A program made the translations under genes and the position numbers. This document shows positions 45,709 through 57,636 of a stretch of DNA of 64,000 nucleotides, one piece after another. The stretch is from contig JAJTUQ010000004.1 in NCBI GenBank assembly GCA_021399445.1, positions 1 to 64,000 of the forward strand. Direction: 5' to 3'. Source of the stretch: Xylogone sp. PMI_703. Its lineage: Eukaryota; Ascomycota; Leotiomycetes. The notes beneath the pieces were generated by a model, which searched no databases, had not been told where the DNA came from, and was given only the letters and a program-made list of their open reading frames with translations. Every line of letters starts with the position of its first letter. Position 1 is the first letter of the stretch.

Positions 45709-48400
45709 ATACTTTTTAAATATTCAGAGGAGAAAAAACTCTGCTTTAGGATGAGCTTACATAGAACATTCTCGCAGTTTGCCCTTTAGCGACTATACGA
45801 TCACCTGAACTGTTACCACTTCTGTGTGACCCCGAAACGGCGACACCTTTCCCTGCCTCAGACTAACAAGCCTTTTTCTGGACTTGGGCCTAATATCCGA
45901 TGCCCGTCCCTCGTATACGATGTGTCATTGTGCAGAATTCATTATGTTATACAGCGTAGGAGAGATGACAATAAATTTGTGAGCGGTAAACCGTCCTAAT
46001 CCTTATAGGCACTCTGGATCATGTTGAAAAGAAGGACCTCCACAGTTTCTTGCATTAGCTTATGTATAAGGCTTCATCCACAGCAGGGCACCGCATTAGT
46101 CAAGATGGCAGATTATTAACAGCGGCTCCGTCCGTATTCTCAGCCCACCAGGCGGGCATCCTTTTCTAGTACACAGATATACGACAATGTATGTCAGTTA
46201 ACATACGCTTCTACTTCTTTATCTCTCTTTGCCTTGTCCTCATTAACTATCTTTCAGGAATACTTTCAAAGCCCTAGATTAACTTTTTTGTCAACTTCTC
46301 ATATTACATTCTAAATGGTATTCAACAAAAATCAAGCTAATGCATTTTTAATTCACTTGTAACTCCTTTATCAGCCAAAATACGTTAACATAAGATTAAT
46401 AAAAGCTTTTCATAAAGGCATGATCAATTCTAGGTAATAAGAGGCAAAAGCTTATCATATGCTAATGACTATCATTAATATTCATAAAGTCAAACTGATA
46501 TGCTTATTCATTCCGTTTTTAGATAATAAAACTCTTTTATACGTATTAGTGAAACGTCCAGATCTTGATACACTATTTGTATTTTATTATGGTCAAAAGT
46601 TTCCCGGATAAGACAACAACAATAACTGTTTACAACAGACAGATAACCTCAAAGCCTAAATACTTTGGCGGGTGTTACAATTTCCATCAGGATACTGTTT
46701 TCCTTGGGATTAGAATTGACAGCCGTAATTATAGGGAAATCCCTGTCAAATTACGAGTGAATTCCATACTGCCGTCTCTTGTGTTCTTCTCTGGGTACTA
46801 CTATTTGACTTTGTGCAATATGCTTTTGGATATTATAGCAAAGCTGTCTCTATTGGGTCTTTATTTAGTACTGTATATGACATTCATAATATCCTGCAAG
46901 AAGTAATTCAAGATTATCTTAATATAGAGAACATTTATACCAAAATTGAAGAGGTTAGTTAAATCCTGTCTATGAAGATCTTAAGACTAACTAAAAGAGA
47001 TACTACAGTCACGACATCATCCATTAGCTCATTAGATCATTGTTAACAGTTTATCCAAAACACCATATCCTTTACTGAACACCTTAGCCTCGATCTTTGT
47101 CCTAATTGAAAACCTGTTTATAACACGAAATCTAGATTTCGTACTCAAATGACTTATAACTCTTAATGATCGTTTTAAACACATTAATCAAAACTACGAT
47201 TAAGATAAATGATCAACTGACCTTTACTTTTGAGAATAAATATACCAAGCATTATGGTCAGGAAGATCAATTATTCTGTCCATTCAGTTAGATGATTGGA
47301 ATGAGAAATTGTAGTTCTTTAAAAGCATTAAATCAGAACATGAAGATGAGGACGGTACCTGGAAGAAGGTATAGTCCTTTATTAAAAGACTCCGTAAGGT
47401 ATATCAATAGATAAAAGCTGAATTTCCATAGCACCAAATCGGGCAACGAGTACCCAAATCTCAGGATATCGAAACCTGAAGATGGCTCTAAAACAACTAG
47501 TTAGGAGAAACAGAGTTTTAGGTATGACGATGATAAGAGCTGTTTATGTTAGAGGATGCCGAGTGGAAGGATGCTGATGGTTTCATGTCTGGTTTGGAAT
47601 GTTGATTTGGACGATGTATTATTCTGTAAATATTATCGTAAAAAGATTAAAGTAATGTATTTCGAAAGTGAAAGAACGAGGTCTCGAAAAGGTTATATAT
47701 TCTATATTACATAACATTAATAACATTAGGTATTTCTTCGTGCAAAAGTTTTCTTACAGATCGCAAAAGGGTTCGTGTATAAGTTATGTGGATTGGGCGG
47801 GTTACAACGTTTGGAAGAGCGATGATTATAATCAGGAAACGGGCGGGGGTGATGATCGGCATGGAAGATCATTTTGGATGATCAGGGGTAGGTTATCCGT
47901 ATCATAAGACGGGATCATCTCGGATAATGCAAGACCACATATATTAATATAGGGTGGTTGATTTGTTAATTTTTATTTTTTTATATTTTATATTTTTTGA
48001 TTGTTTGTTTTTGATTTTGGATAAATATTATCTGCTGTCTCCTGTTAATCGCCGTTAGAGCCTAACACCAACCCCAACCAGAAGATTAGGACCGTCGGAA
48101 ATTAAACCCCTAGTATCTCTTTCAGGAAGGGCTCGCTTGGAGAACTAGGATTCAGAAAGCTTTCTTTTGGCTGTGAAATCGAGTATTCGACTCCCTTGGA
48201 GTCAGATTGAAAGGTAGTATAAATTATATATAGCACAAAGGTTGAATTGATTATCTATCCTACAGTATAATTATAATACAACCTATAAAACAATTTGCAT
48301 CACACGACCATTCCACAAGCCGGCCTCGATATGTTTCCATAATAACGGTAGTTTGTGAGCTTTCCCGTCTCCGTAGGAGATGGCCGTTTCGGGATATTCA
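45709..48400. other. Decayed region, no supported gene
   Basis: Mixed composition, partly genic (45,720-46,230 and 47,500-48,230), with frames at 46,565-46,906 (+) and 47,668-47,907 (+). Neither gives a recognisable protein. The first ends in two hydrophobic segments. Fragments such as LDDWNEKL near 47,290 suggest a decayed gene. No function can be assigned. Confidence 0.4.
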
Positions 48401-48559
48401 GAGCAGAATCGCCTGTGCGCCATTTGACACTTGGGTGTACAGACTGCTGTTTGGGTACGTTATGGGCCTAACAAACCTAACAGGGGCAGCAAGAATTTCC
48501 GTCAACATTACACCCTACCGCTGCTACATCCTAGAAGCTCTCCATAGTAGGTTGGCAAA

Positions 48560-49286
48560 GCTATTTCTTGCTCATATCCTGCTTCCTTTCTTTTGTATTC
48601 AATTTTTTTTCTCTAGCTCTATTTCTATTAGTCTTTGACATAACGAGGTCCATTAGGATACATACTTTAAGCTGTCTGATATCTCTCCACTTTCTCATTG
48701 CCTTAGTTCTCGTCCGAACTCCAGGCTACATTCCAAATGCCAGCTCTCTGCTCCCCATCGACACTCCCTCTCTCTCAAGCACTCCACTTTGTGCCATAGA
48801 CGGAGGTCGAGTGACGCTGCTGATATCCACCAAAGCTGCAATGAATAACCAAGACCCAATTACTGCAAATCGGTTGCTTCGAATTAACGTAGCCCAAGTA
48901 CAAAGCTAGTTATTACCCTTGCTTCTGGCCTGGATCACAACTATTACTTATCCAGGTTCAAATTGCCCCTTTTCAGCCATCCGTTTAGATAATCAACCCT
49001 CGCGGGCTATGTGCTATTACATGCTGCGACTACAATCACGGATCAATTTGACATCTCAGATGTACCTTTTGGCAGGATAATTCTAGCGCTTGCGGCAACC
49101 TTGCCTGGGGGGTTCATTGCGGTTCTTAGTGGTTACCGGGGTCATGCTGGAATCCTAGTTGCGAATACAGTCGGCAGTGATATCTTCCTTTCGTCACTCT
49201 GCATGTGCATCATCATAGTAGAGACTGAGGGTAACTTTGACAGCGACTCAGTCAAGGTTGCAACGTTGACGGAAAATTACTGGTAA
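48560..49286 (+). pseudogene. Sodium/calcium exchanger family membrane protein, C-terminal remnant
   Basis: The frame ending at 49,286 reads GYVLLHAATTITDQFDISDV, then FGRIILALAATLPGGFIAVL and SGYRGHAGILVANTVGSDIF. This is the second alpha-repeat of Na_Ca_ex (CAX/NCX superfamily) proteins, where the usual ATTLPEK reads AATLPGG. Just upstream an in-frame TAA (about 48,990) and the lack of a clean splice acceptor break the gene. The remaining upstream region (48,568-48,909) has hydrophobic stretches that may be diverged exons. These proteins exchange Ca2+ at vacuolar or other membranes. This copy lacks the first repeat and is a relic. Confidence 0.7.
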
Positions 49287-49289
49287 CTT

Positions 49290-50380
49290 GTAATAAATAA
49301 ATTAAAAAAGACTAGAAATAACTGCCATACGGTAGAGGTATGGCACATTACACATTGCAAATGTTTTATTGCAAAATATTCTGTTCCATTCCATATCACA
49401 CCGAACTGTGCAGGGCGATGATATCTTAAGCGTTTGGTTACTTGATTTCTTGAAACACAGACACGGCAGATAGAGATCTGATCTGGCACAGAAAGACAAT
49501 GTAACGCGCAAGCTCCAAGACCGGGCTGCCGAATGTTTGCTTGCGCTCCAGGGCATTTGCAATTGCTGTAAGTGTGTTCGCCCCCCTCCGTTGCCTGCTC
49601 GCATAGTGGTTGGTCTCGTTACATGATTGGCTACCCAAACTGGCGGACGCGTAATCGGTCTAGTTACGACGCTATAATCTACACGGTAGCAATGCATCGT
49701 ACAAAAGTCCTGTATACAAGTGCATCTGGACATGCTGCAGTCTGGCGGCGTCTGTCTTGAACTCCTCGGTAATGATATCTCAGTGCAAGGTCTCGCTGGT
49801 ATCACAACGATAACTCTTGAGTCCACGAAAACACAAGACACGCAAGACTTATCTCTCGGCAGACTCTTATTCATACTTTTGCTGCTATGTCATCATGGCA
49901 TAAATGCACATTCTACATATTTTATTGAAGCACAAAAAAGAAAACACAGAGAGCAACAATATTGATACCACTAGCTCTTGGCGCTTCGTAAGCTCGCACC
50001 ATGCCATTGCTATCACTTTACTTCTTTTTCCACACCGAGATTCAACGCTCGGCGATGCTCGTTGGCTGTTTCTCCTGCAAATCTCGGTCATGTAAGTATG
50101 CTTCCACCCCTATGCTGCCTGGCAAAAGAGTCAGCCCAGACTGCCATCGCACATCGTCCACCATTCTCCATCGTTGCACTAATCGTCACTGTGCTTGTTC
50201 GTGCTCCAGCCGGGTCTCCTTCTGACTAGACAATCCCGGATCTCTCCAGGTCAACTCAGCATGGTGCCAACGCTTTCTCCGAGTTCGAGTAGTGGCTGTG
50301 TGATAACAACAGGTCTTCTAAGAGTTGATAAGGCTTAATGGAGCCAGATCTAGTAAGAAAGCTCCACTAAGGTTTCCTAG
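49290..50380. other. Intergenic or decayed, no supported gene
   Basis: Normal composition with many overlapping frames on both strands (for example 49,302-49,874 minus and 49,720-49,965 plus). None has recognisable domains or convincing splice joins. A short decayed gene cannot be excluded. Confidence 0.4.
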
Positions 50381-50427
50381 GAAACGTGTACCGTTCCGGG
50401 ACCGGCCTGAGAAGTTTATATAAGTGT

Positions 50428-50437
50428 GATTGATATC
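50428..50437 (+). promoter_or_regulatory. TATA box upstream of the DOMON-b561 gene
   Basis: TTTATATAAG lies about 135 bp before the start codon at 50,568, followed by a T/CT-rich leader (50,470-50,550). Both are typical of fungal promoters. Confidence 0.5.
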
Positions 50438-50567
50438 TTCCCTTAATCAAACCTATTAACGGATTTTATTTTGTATTCTTTTTCAACCAGTAATTTTTTT
50501 TTTCTTGCTATATCTTTATATATATAGTTTTATAAACATATCTTTTCTTTTTTTTATCAAAACAATC

Positions 50568-52198
50568 ATGAAACAATTCTTCAGCAGCTCATGGCTTGTG
50601 ACATCTGCCATAGGTATGTTAGATGTCGTGCCCTACTTCTCACACCACACACCGCACCATCTTTAGCAGTCACAGTCTAGATTGGGAAAAACTCTATCAT
50701 AAACTACTTATTACATCTTCTCATGTTTATTGTATAACAAACTGCTAATAAGTCAACAGTAACAACCGCTTTTAGCCAAGCAGTCTACAGCCCCAATAGC
50801 AACATTAAATTTTCTATCGCAATCCCAGCTGCTACAGCTTCCGCCGGCACTGGCGATATTTTTTTCCAACTTAGTGCCCCTTCAAATTACCAATGGGCTG
50901 CCATGGGTATTGGAAAGCAGATGGCTGGGGCTACTATCTTTGCCATGTACACTGACGGGAACGGGAACGTCACAATTTCTGGCAGAGAAGGCGGTGCTGG
51001 TCACGTCGAACCCCAGTACAACAGTTCTCTTGACTTGCAGTTATTAGCAGGTAGTGGAATTGTTGGAAGTTCCATGGTAGCCAACGTTAAATGTAAGTTA
51101 TAAAAGTTCCTGTTTCCCAAAGTTTGAATCGGCGGGGACAACTCTCCAGACTCTAAACCTTATCATAATTTTTTTACTACTAATTAAATTCATACGGCCT
51201 TTGGTTTCACCCGAATGTTCTTGAAACTAACTAGCGACACCAATAGGCACAAACTGCCCCCTCAACGATGCAAAATCTACCTCATCTCCCTGGATCTGCG
51301 CCTGGATGCCCGGAGGAGCTCTCAACACTGCGGATGTCCAAGCAGAGCTCAACCAGCATGCATCAGACAGTACTCGACAAATAACCGTTGACTTAACCCA
51401 AGCCGTCGTCTCTTCCTCAGTTAATCCATTCGTTTCCTCTTCGGCCACGACCTCCTCTCCATTTTCCTCCTCTCCTTCTTCCTTCACGACCTCCTCTCCT
51501 TCCTCCTCTCCTTCTTCCTTCACAACCTCCTCTCCTTCCTCCCCTAATGGTAGCAGCGGCACATCTGATCAGGGAGCTTCTAGTGGAGGGGCTGTAGTCA
51601 GCGCCAATAACAATCTCACTAATCAGATCGATGATTATCGAAAGGCACACGGCATTATTATGGCAGCTACTGTGGTTGTCCTGATGCCATTAGCAGTAGT
51701 GTTACTTCGGACCATCGGAGGCGTCTGGCTCCATACCTTCTTCCAGATCTTCAACATTTGCGCCTTACTTGCCGGTCTTGGATTGGGCATCAAACTTGCA
51801 AACCTGCTTGGATATGTGGGTTTTTCCTTCAAATCTTCCCTTTCTAACATTTACTAACATCAGTGGGGGGCAAACAGCTCTGGGTCAGAAAGCACACTAC
51901 ATTTGGTGCCGTCATAGTTTTCTGCTTCCTGGTACAGCCTCTTTTTGGTCTCATTCACCACAGCCAATTCAAAAAGGTCCAGCGCCGTGGAATCTCCGGT
52001 CACATCCACATTTGGTACGGACGCATCCTAATCATCCTTGCGATCGTGAACGGAGGATTGGGATTGCAGCTAGCTGCCGAAAATCATGCTGGAAAGATCG
52101 TATATAGTGTTGTTGCTGGTGTCGTTGCGCTTATCTATTTCGGGATCTTGCTAAGGGCGAGGAGGGAGGAACAGAGAGAGAAGTTCACTTCCTCCTAA
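50568..52198 (+). CDS. DOMON (CDH-type cytochrome) plus cytochrome b561 membrane protein, 426 aa
   Basis: Four exons (50,568-50,613; 50,760-51,092; 51,235-51,815; 51,878-52,198) join in frame. The introns have donors GTATGT, GTAAGT and GTGGGT and ends AACAG, ACTAG and AACAG. A signal peptide starts MKQFFSSSWLVTSAI. Residues about 25-190 form a DOMON domain of the cellobiose-dehydrogenase cytochrome type, with WAAMGIGKQMAGATIFAMY and GGAGHVEPQY holding the likely Met and His heme ligands. A Ser/Thr-rich linker with a 36-bp duplicated unit follows. The C-terminal cytochrome b561 core has its heme histidines in AHGIIM, WLHTFF, RKHTTFG and GHIHIWYGR. The likely role is transmembrane electron transfer from cytoplasmic ascorbate-like donors to extracellular heme, iron or oxidative enzymes. 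No break was seen. The last intron could alternatively end at CATCAG. Confidence 0.9.
51465..51545 (+). repeat. Coding minisatellite in the Ser/Thr linker
   Basis: Two near-identical units of about 36 bp (CCTCCTCTCCTTCTTCCTTC ...) encode SSPSSFTTSSPSS twice. Such units expand and contract easily and vary the linker length. Confidence 0.8.
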
Positions 52199-53600
52199 GC
52201 CAAGATGTGTTTTAAGTCTTTTGATTTGGGGGGTGGGGGAAGAAACATACAAGTAGGGAGTTATGACAAATGGCAGTAATTACGAATAGGCTTTTATTGG
52301 ATTGGGCCTTCTTTACCTTATAGCTCTTTTTAATGTCGCGAAATGAGAAACCAGATAGAAGATATATGAGATTTCACCAGATTTTCTTGGTTTTTTTTTG
52401 GCTACACCTGGAATTAGGCGGTGGTATTTAGAACTTTCTTTTAACCCTTTTTCTTTAAAGATATCTTGGGCCAGTTGCTCCTTTGGGAATTGAGAACTAG
52501 AATGAAGATATAGTTTTAGCAAAGAGTTATAAAAACAACTTGTGCCAGTATAGGCTTTGTTTTCTTTGTAAAGTATTTTAGAAATATCCGAGCTAGTTAG
52601 GGATAGGCATAAATTGGTTAGATGACCCTAGCCGAACCCTTTCAAGCTAACCCCCAGGTAATATATCCATAGGGAGCTAGAGAGAATCGCGCCATAAAAA
52701 CAGGCCATATGGGGTAGGAGCCGCCACCCAATATACAAGGCACTGCAAAATATTGAAATTTAATAATTGTAATTTCACGTAAAATTTAGTTTCAAAGGAG
52801 TGCTGCGACTCCTAGGAGCAAAAAGCGCGTGGGATCACCACTTTTACTGCCTTTACGCTCCCAGGAGTCGCTCTCCTGGGAGTGTTATAAATCCTGGAGG
52901 CATGTCTCTCCTAAGGGAGGCTACACTTTAACCACGTGATTAGCAAATTTCATAAATGAGCAATTTCAGCCGCTTGGATGACTCAATTGCGCTAGTGCTG
53001 GCGGGGTTTTAGCTAGCTCAGGTGGGGATTCAGCTCATGCTTTCGTATAACCTTGCTTTATGTACTGCTTGCAATTGGGATGTCCGTTCGGCTCTTTGAT
53101 CGGCGTCCTTTGTGAGTGTTGGAGAGTGCTTAAAAAAAAACCTTAGAGGTAGGTATTGGGGAAACCATATTGGAATGAATGCTGTGGAGGTGACTTCAAT
53201 ACCTCTATACCGGGTTACTCAGTGGGGGAAACCAGAGCAGAACAGATACGGAATCCCAAGATTACAAACCAATTCAATTTAGCATCAAGAGTTAGAACTA
53301 ACCTCATGTTCTCTCCAGTTCTGAAGCATTTTCGGCATTTCGGCATTTTATGATCAAGGACAAATTCGAATAGAGATCACCTTGAACGTCGTTTGATGGA
53401 GAGCAGAGCAACCACATCTCTATTTAGCAGCCAGCTGCTTCTGAACGAGATTATCTCTTAACTGTAAAAGGCTAGTGCATTTCGCATTCTTCCGATCTGG
53501 CTAGACCTCGTGATTACATTACGGATAGATTGGAGATGGACATCTCCAATACTAGGTTCTGAATTTGTAAAAGTCATAAAACTTTAACCATTGGGGACTT
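52199..53600. other. Intergenic with short inverted repeats
   Basis: No supported gene. It holds an inverted repeat GCGACTCCTAGGAGC / GCTCCCAGGAGTCGC at 52,805-52,871 with further TCTCCTGGGAG copies, and a short palindrome TGGAGATGGACATCTCCA at about 53,531-53,548. Plus-strand frames near 53,156 and minus near 52,313 are not convincing. Confidence 0.5.
52805..52871. repeat. Inverted repeat built on GACTCCTAGGAGC
   Basis: Arms of 15 bp (one mismatch) are separated by 37 bp. Each arm is itself nearly palindromic, and extra half-copies follow to 52,918. It may be the end of a small unidentified transposon. Confidence 0.6.
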
Positions 53601-53624
53601 TTACAAATTCAGAGGCCCAGTATT
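53548..53624. repeat. 77-bp hairpin, MITE-like
   Basis: AATACTAGG-TTCTGAATTTG... and ...CAAATTCAGAGGCCCAGTATT are inverted arms of about 28 bp sharing TCTGAATTTGTAAAAGTC. The loop is about 20 bp. No clear target duplication. The stop codon of the extended SPX frame (53,601-53,603) lies in the right arm. Confidence 0.75.
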
Positions 53625-55131
53625 GCCTGTGACCAACACTAGCAAGAACCCGTTCAATAGGCACACAACTAAAAATGTGACGCTAACACAAACTCGATAG
53701 AGCCTGCTAAGTCGCTCTTTGTGATAGAGCATACATCCGAAGCCAAGCGTAGCGAAGAGTAAACTGGCCACAACACATATGATAACTCCTACGACAACGC
53801 CCGTGTTAACTTCGATGCGCAGACGATGTCTGTGAGAATAAGGATACCAGCAACTAGAAGGAGTAACGCTATGACAAAACCGCTAATACCACCCTGGAAT
53901 AGGAGTCTTTCGCAGTACTGAGAGGGTCTCTGATCGCTGGTACTGGGGAACGTGGCATAGTGCATTGCATAGGCCACAGAAAGGTTGCTGGAGGATGAAC
54001 AGTTATCTTCGCCAATGTCCCTCTCTGTTGGGTTCGCTTGCTTGGTGAAGTAGCTGCCATCTTTGAGAAGATTTTGCCAGGCATTGACTTTCTCCATAAG
54101 TACTTTCGCCCTCGAGATAACGTATATCATCGTTTGCACGCCAGGAAATATTAACTCGGCTTCTGGACCCACATTTAGGGTATATGGCTCATTTTCTGCC
54201 TCGCTTCCATTATCGTATTCGTTCCAGTATGTTTGTTGTACCTCTTGGACTGGTGTCTGGAAACTTGGCTGCTCTGACCTTGTTGTTGTTATTACTAGCT
54301 CGCTGGAAGTGAGCGTGGACGCGTGAAGAGCAGTGAGGATATCATTGTATTGTAACACCAGAGGCTCGAAATTGCAGTTTATGAAGCTCTTGGGGTTGCT
54401 AAAGACTTCATGCTTGAATCGTGCGTCCAGTGTCTGAGACCCCGACCACTTCTAAAATTCAAGTCACAAAATTCAAGTCAGTACATGGCAACATTATAAC
54501 TTGGATTCTTTCGCATACTCTGTACTTCTTTAGTATTCGGTGTAAGGCAATACGCTGAGCATCAACAAAGCGGGAGAGTAATTTTACTTCACGGCCACAT
54601 CTATTTATCATTAGCACTCAATCAGCCGTGATCTTGGAGTCTCCCATTCTTTGTTATGAGCCTATCGTATTTCCCAAACCTCGCCCGATTTTTCGGTAAC
54701 ATCTGTTGACCATTGTTGTCTGTACATCGCGCTAGCAATCGAAGGATTGCCTTCTGCGTCCATTCTGATCTTCACTTAGGACCATTTCTAAGATCTCCAC
54801 GAACACTTACTCACGAAGACGACGACTGATCTCACCGGCCTTACTCTTGACAAAGAGATCAGCGCAATCATGCTGATTGCATAATTCACTGAAAAACAAA
54901 TCCTCAAACTTCTTCGAAGCAATATCGTCTTGTCTAGAAATCGCAATAGCTTGCACCTGATCATTGGTAATGTGAATTTTGATCAGGTCCTTCAGCTTGT
55001 TGTATTCGATATTGTCTAGAGCAAGACCAGAATCAATAACAGCGTATTATCCAGTCGCACAAGAATGTCTAAGGCTTACATATCGCCCATTGTGGCACGG
55101 ACTCTGATATAAGTCTTTCCGCGTACTTCAT
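53601..55131 (-). CDS. SPX-domain membrane protein, frame damaged near the 3' end
   Basis: Five exons on the minus strand: 55,131-55,080; 55,015-54,815; 54,764-54,662; 54,600-54,519; 54,451 onward. They read MKYAERLISESVPQWAIY, NIEYNKLKDLIKIHIT, KKFEDLFFSELCNQHDCADL, FVKSKAGEISRRLQ, NRARFGKYDR and VDAQRIALHRILKKYRKWSG. This is a clear SPX domain (N-terminal SVPxW...YN...YxxLKxLIK, QHxxxxLFxxSKAxEI, LKKY). SPX domains bind inositol pyrophosphates and sense phosphate. The exon-5 frame ends at 53,789 after one hydrophobic helix (GISGFVIALLLLVAGILILT). A one-base frame change near 53,820 restores more helices (VNTGVVVGVIICVVASLLFA) to a stop at 53,601. Intron 3 needs a rare GC donor or is broken. 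It is either a recent pseudogene or a 366-residue truncated protein. Confidence 0.75.
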
Positions 55132-55760
55132 TCCTTCAAAACCAAATTCTCAACAGATATCTCAACGAGATACCGTCACGAAAATTGCAACTATGCATGT
55201 TTCATTAAACCAAGACTTGTTCTTGTAATAAAGGCCGAGCAAATAATTACCTTAAGATAAACCGAGAAGAGGCATGGAGCATAGATCAATAGTGATAACA
55301 TGACTAGTAACAAGCAAGAGAGCTGTAAAGGATGGATGAGTCCGAAGCCACGGGCCTTTTATTTGGACGTTACCATCCTCTGTCGACAATTCTAGCTCAA
55401 AGTGGTAAAAGGCATGTGAAAGTTGATTTAGTGCTACTTCCACGGGTACAAAGTATATACCTCAGTTTGTCCAACACCTTGCTTCATCCTTACTAAACTA
55501 GCGCCTAGGTTCTTGGGGTCTGTGAAAAAGGGCATATAATACCCTATAAGTATTTTCCACCAACCTCTCAAACCTCAAATCAGAGATGAACATGGAAGTG
55601 AATATAAAGACGAATGGCATAGCAGCCAGTACAGACCAAATCATGGCTATACGAATTCGAGATCTGATCATGTCCCTGAATATAACGTGCGGAACTCAGT
55701 AGTCTAATAACCTTTTAGGCCCACTTCCGGTCTCACTAGACATGCAAACCACCCGAAGGT
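55132..55760 (-). pseudogene. Unrecognised membrane-protein remnant upstream of the SPX gene
   Basis: The minus strand reads IRSRIRIAMIWSVLAAMPFV and FIFTSMFISDLRFERLVE at 55,550-55,670 (one membrane helix). Further pieces in other frames are DPKNLGASLVRMKQGVGQTE near 55,480-55,540 and QLSHAFYHFELELSTEDGNV at 55,252-55,443. Composition and codon use look genic, but the frames do not join with clean introns. No family is recognised. It ends about 120 bp before the SPX start and may be a separate decayed gene. Confidence 0.4.
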
Positions 55761-57210
55761 CAGCACTATGTATTTATCCCATCGGGATCGTGTATCAGTA
55801 CTGCATTCATATCATATCACAAAAGGATTCATCCCCTCCACACTCCACTGTCGAGTAGCATTGATCTAAACGAGAATTGGCAAGGCTAAGGCTAGAAGCC
55901 CAGGAAACTCACTAGGGAAAGGAAAGCGCAGCGCTAAACAGGTTGTGACCAACAGCGTACAGTTACGGTATCGCGCCACGTGTTAATATCTGTAAGAACA
56001 TACAATCGGTATACATATCCGTTCAACGCGATCCGCCCGCCAAGCTTGAGGTTGAGTGCGGATAAAAGGAAAGGAGAGAAATTTTCGATTCGTGCAGGCA
56101 AGAGAACCGAGGGAAGCCTACTAAAGTCTGAATTCCGTCCCTTAGAAAACGCCTGCTATAGAAAGAAGATCTGACACATCTCCTTTAAATTGTTATTGGG
56201 CTTCAACTAAATACAGACGATAATCTCGGTGACCGAACTGTTTGCTGACCTGACCCCTGAGCCGTCTTGGCCGTCCTGCATTGGCTTCACTAACCGTGCC
56301 ATCGGTGTTCTCTCGTACAGGCCGAGCTGCAAACCTGCTACGCTGATCCAGTCTGCAGACACAAGCCACCCACTTCAACACGTTCTAAAGTACATCTCAA
56401 CAATGGGGGAACATGCTTCTTGGAGGATGGAGGCAGGTACATTCTTGAGGGGTTAAAATTCGGAACTCCACTATTTTGTTTCAACAGGACCGATTATGGC
56501 TACCCTGGCAATCCGCGGTGATTTCACATACTGCGACGGGAGGGCTAGGAGCGGACTAGTTGTCTTGTATGGAAAATAAGCCCAGTGGGTTGAGAAAAGT
56601 GGCACTTTACAATGCCCACACGATTTGTCCACTAGTGGGTGATGGCCTGTCGGAACAAAAAGAGACCTCACTGTTCCGGCTGCTTATAACCGGCTTTCCT
56701 CCGTGCTATTTGGATAAGTTGATGTCTTAAGAAAACTCGGTCTATCGGTAGACTTGAAGTGGACATGTCAGAAACAGATACAGAGGATCGGGGTCAGAAG
56801 AGGGCTAAAAGAGAGATAACCGGAGCAGTTACTGAGGACATTGCTGGATTGGATGTGGAAAGCCCTGCTTTATTTACATAATTGCACTCTTTATGATTAC
56901 TTTTGGCCTGAGCTAAAGGCACTCACCATTTGCCTATGGGCACTCAGTACCACCGGTACTGGACCCCAGCCCGGCCGCACAGACGAGCCGACGATTAAGC
57001 TCTTACTCTCCCTTGTGTGCTCATCTTCTCTCAGGCTCTCCGAAGAAAACTTTGCCGATTACCCACACAATTCCAAGGATTCTAGGATTGCTATCAATAA
57101 TGAAAGCTTGGGCGTGTACAGGTACCCGAGCTACAAGTTACAAGCATCTAAAAAAATAAAAGAGCTAAAAAACTAATGTTATATCACTAGGTATTTCAGT
57201 CGCATATAAT
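55761..57210. other. Intergenic, no supported gene
   Basis: Normal composition. Frames at 56,229-56,456 (+), 56,193-56,381 (-) and 56,841-57,176 (+) show no recognisable domains, and I see no convincing splice joins. Confidence 0.4.
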
Positions 57211-57311
57211 GATATGGTTGTTGAGTTTGCTAGGGGGCCATTTTGTTCGATTTTGCGGTAAATTTCAGGTGGACCGGTAGACCGGGTGGGTCGGTGGACC
57301 AGACATCACGT
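57211..57311. mobile_element. Single terminus of the TA-flanked MITE family
   Basis: GGTTGTTGAGTTTGCTAGGG to GACATCACGT, followed by TA, matches the right end of the MITE at 23,134-23,546 (TTGTTGATATTGCTGGGGG ... AATACGT, TA). The other end was not found, so the copy is truncated. Confidence 0.65.
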
Positions 57312-57636
57312 TAATCATGAAGTTGTTTCTAGTGTAGATTATGTAAGAATAATGTGCTGACAATAATGAATTATCCACATTGAAGTCTCTAATGTGTGCA
57401 ACTGCAACCTTTTCTGACAGTTGTTGAATTATAATTTGCTCTCCCTTTTTCTAAAAATAATTGGTCACAAGTTGCTTGTCTACTTGTTAGAACTGGAGCA
57501 GCAGTCCAATAATCGCGCGTGGAACACTAAGACAGCATGCTGGAATGATTTGGGGATCATATAGTCTAGAGTTTTGGAATCCAAGTTAGATTAGATTATC
57601 TTTTATAGATCTCCTATTTTTTATATATAATTTCAC

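Noticed and set aside
45508..45713. Solo LTR with target duplication at the 196-bp repeat
   Set aside because: The flanks TCCAG and ATACT do not match, so the LTR interpretation is left open.
49302..49874. 190-codon minus-strand frame
   Set aside because: Composition is Cys/Ser/Arg-rich without domains, and overlapping frames exist on the other strand. I see no splice or start support.
51227..51562. Minus-strand frame rich in EEGEEEG repeats
   Set aside because: It is the complement of the Ser/Thr linker repeat of the DOMON-b561 gene, not a gene.
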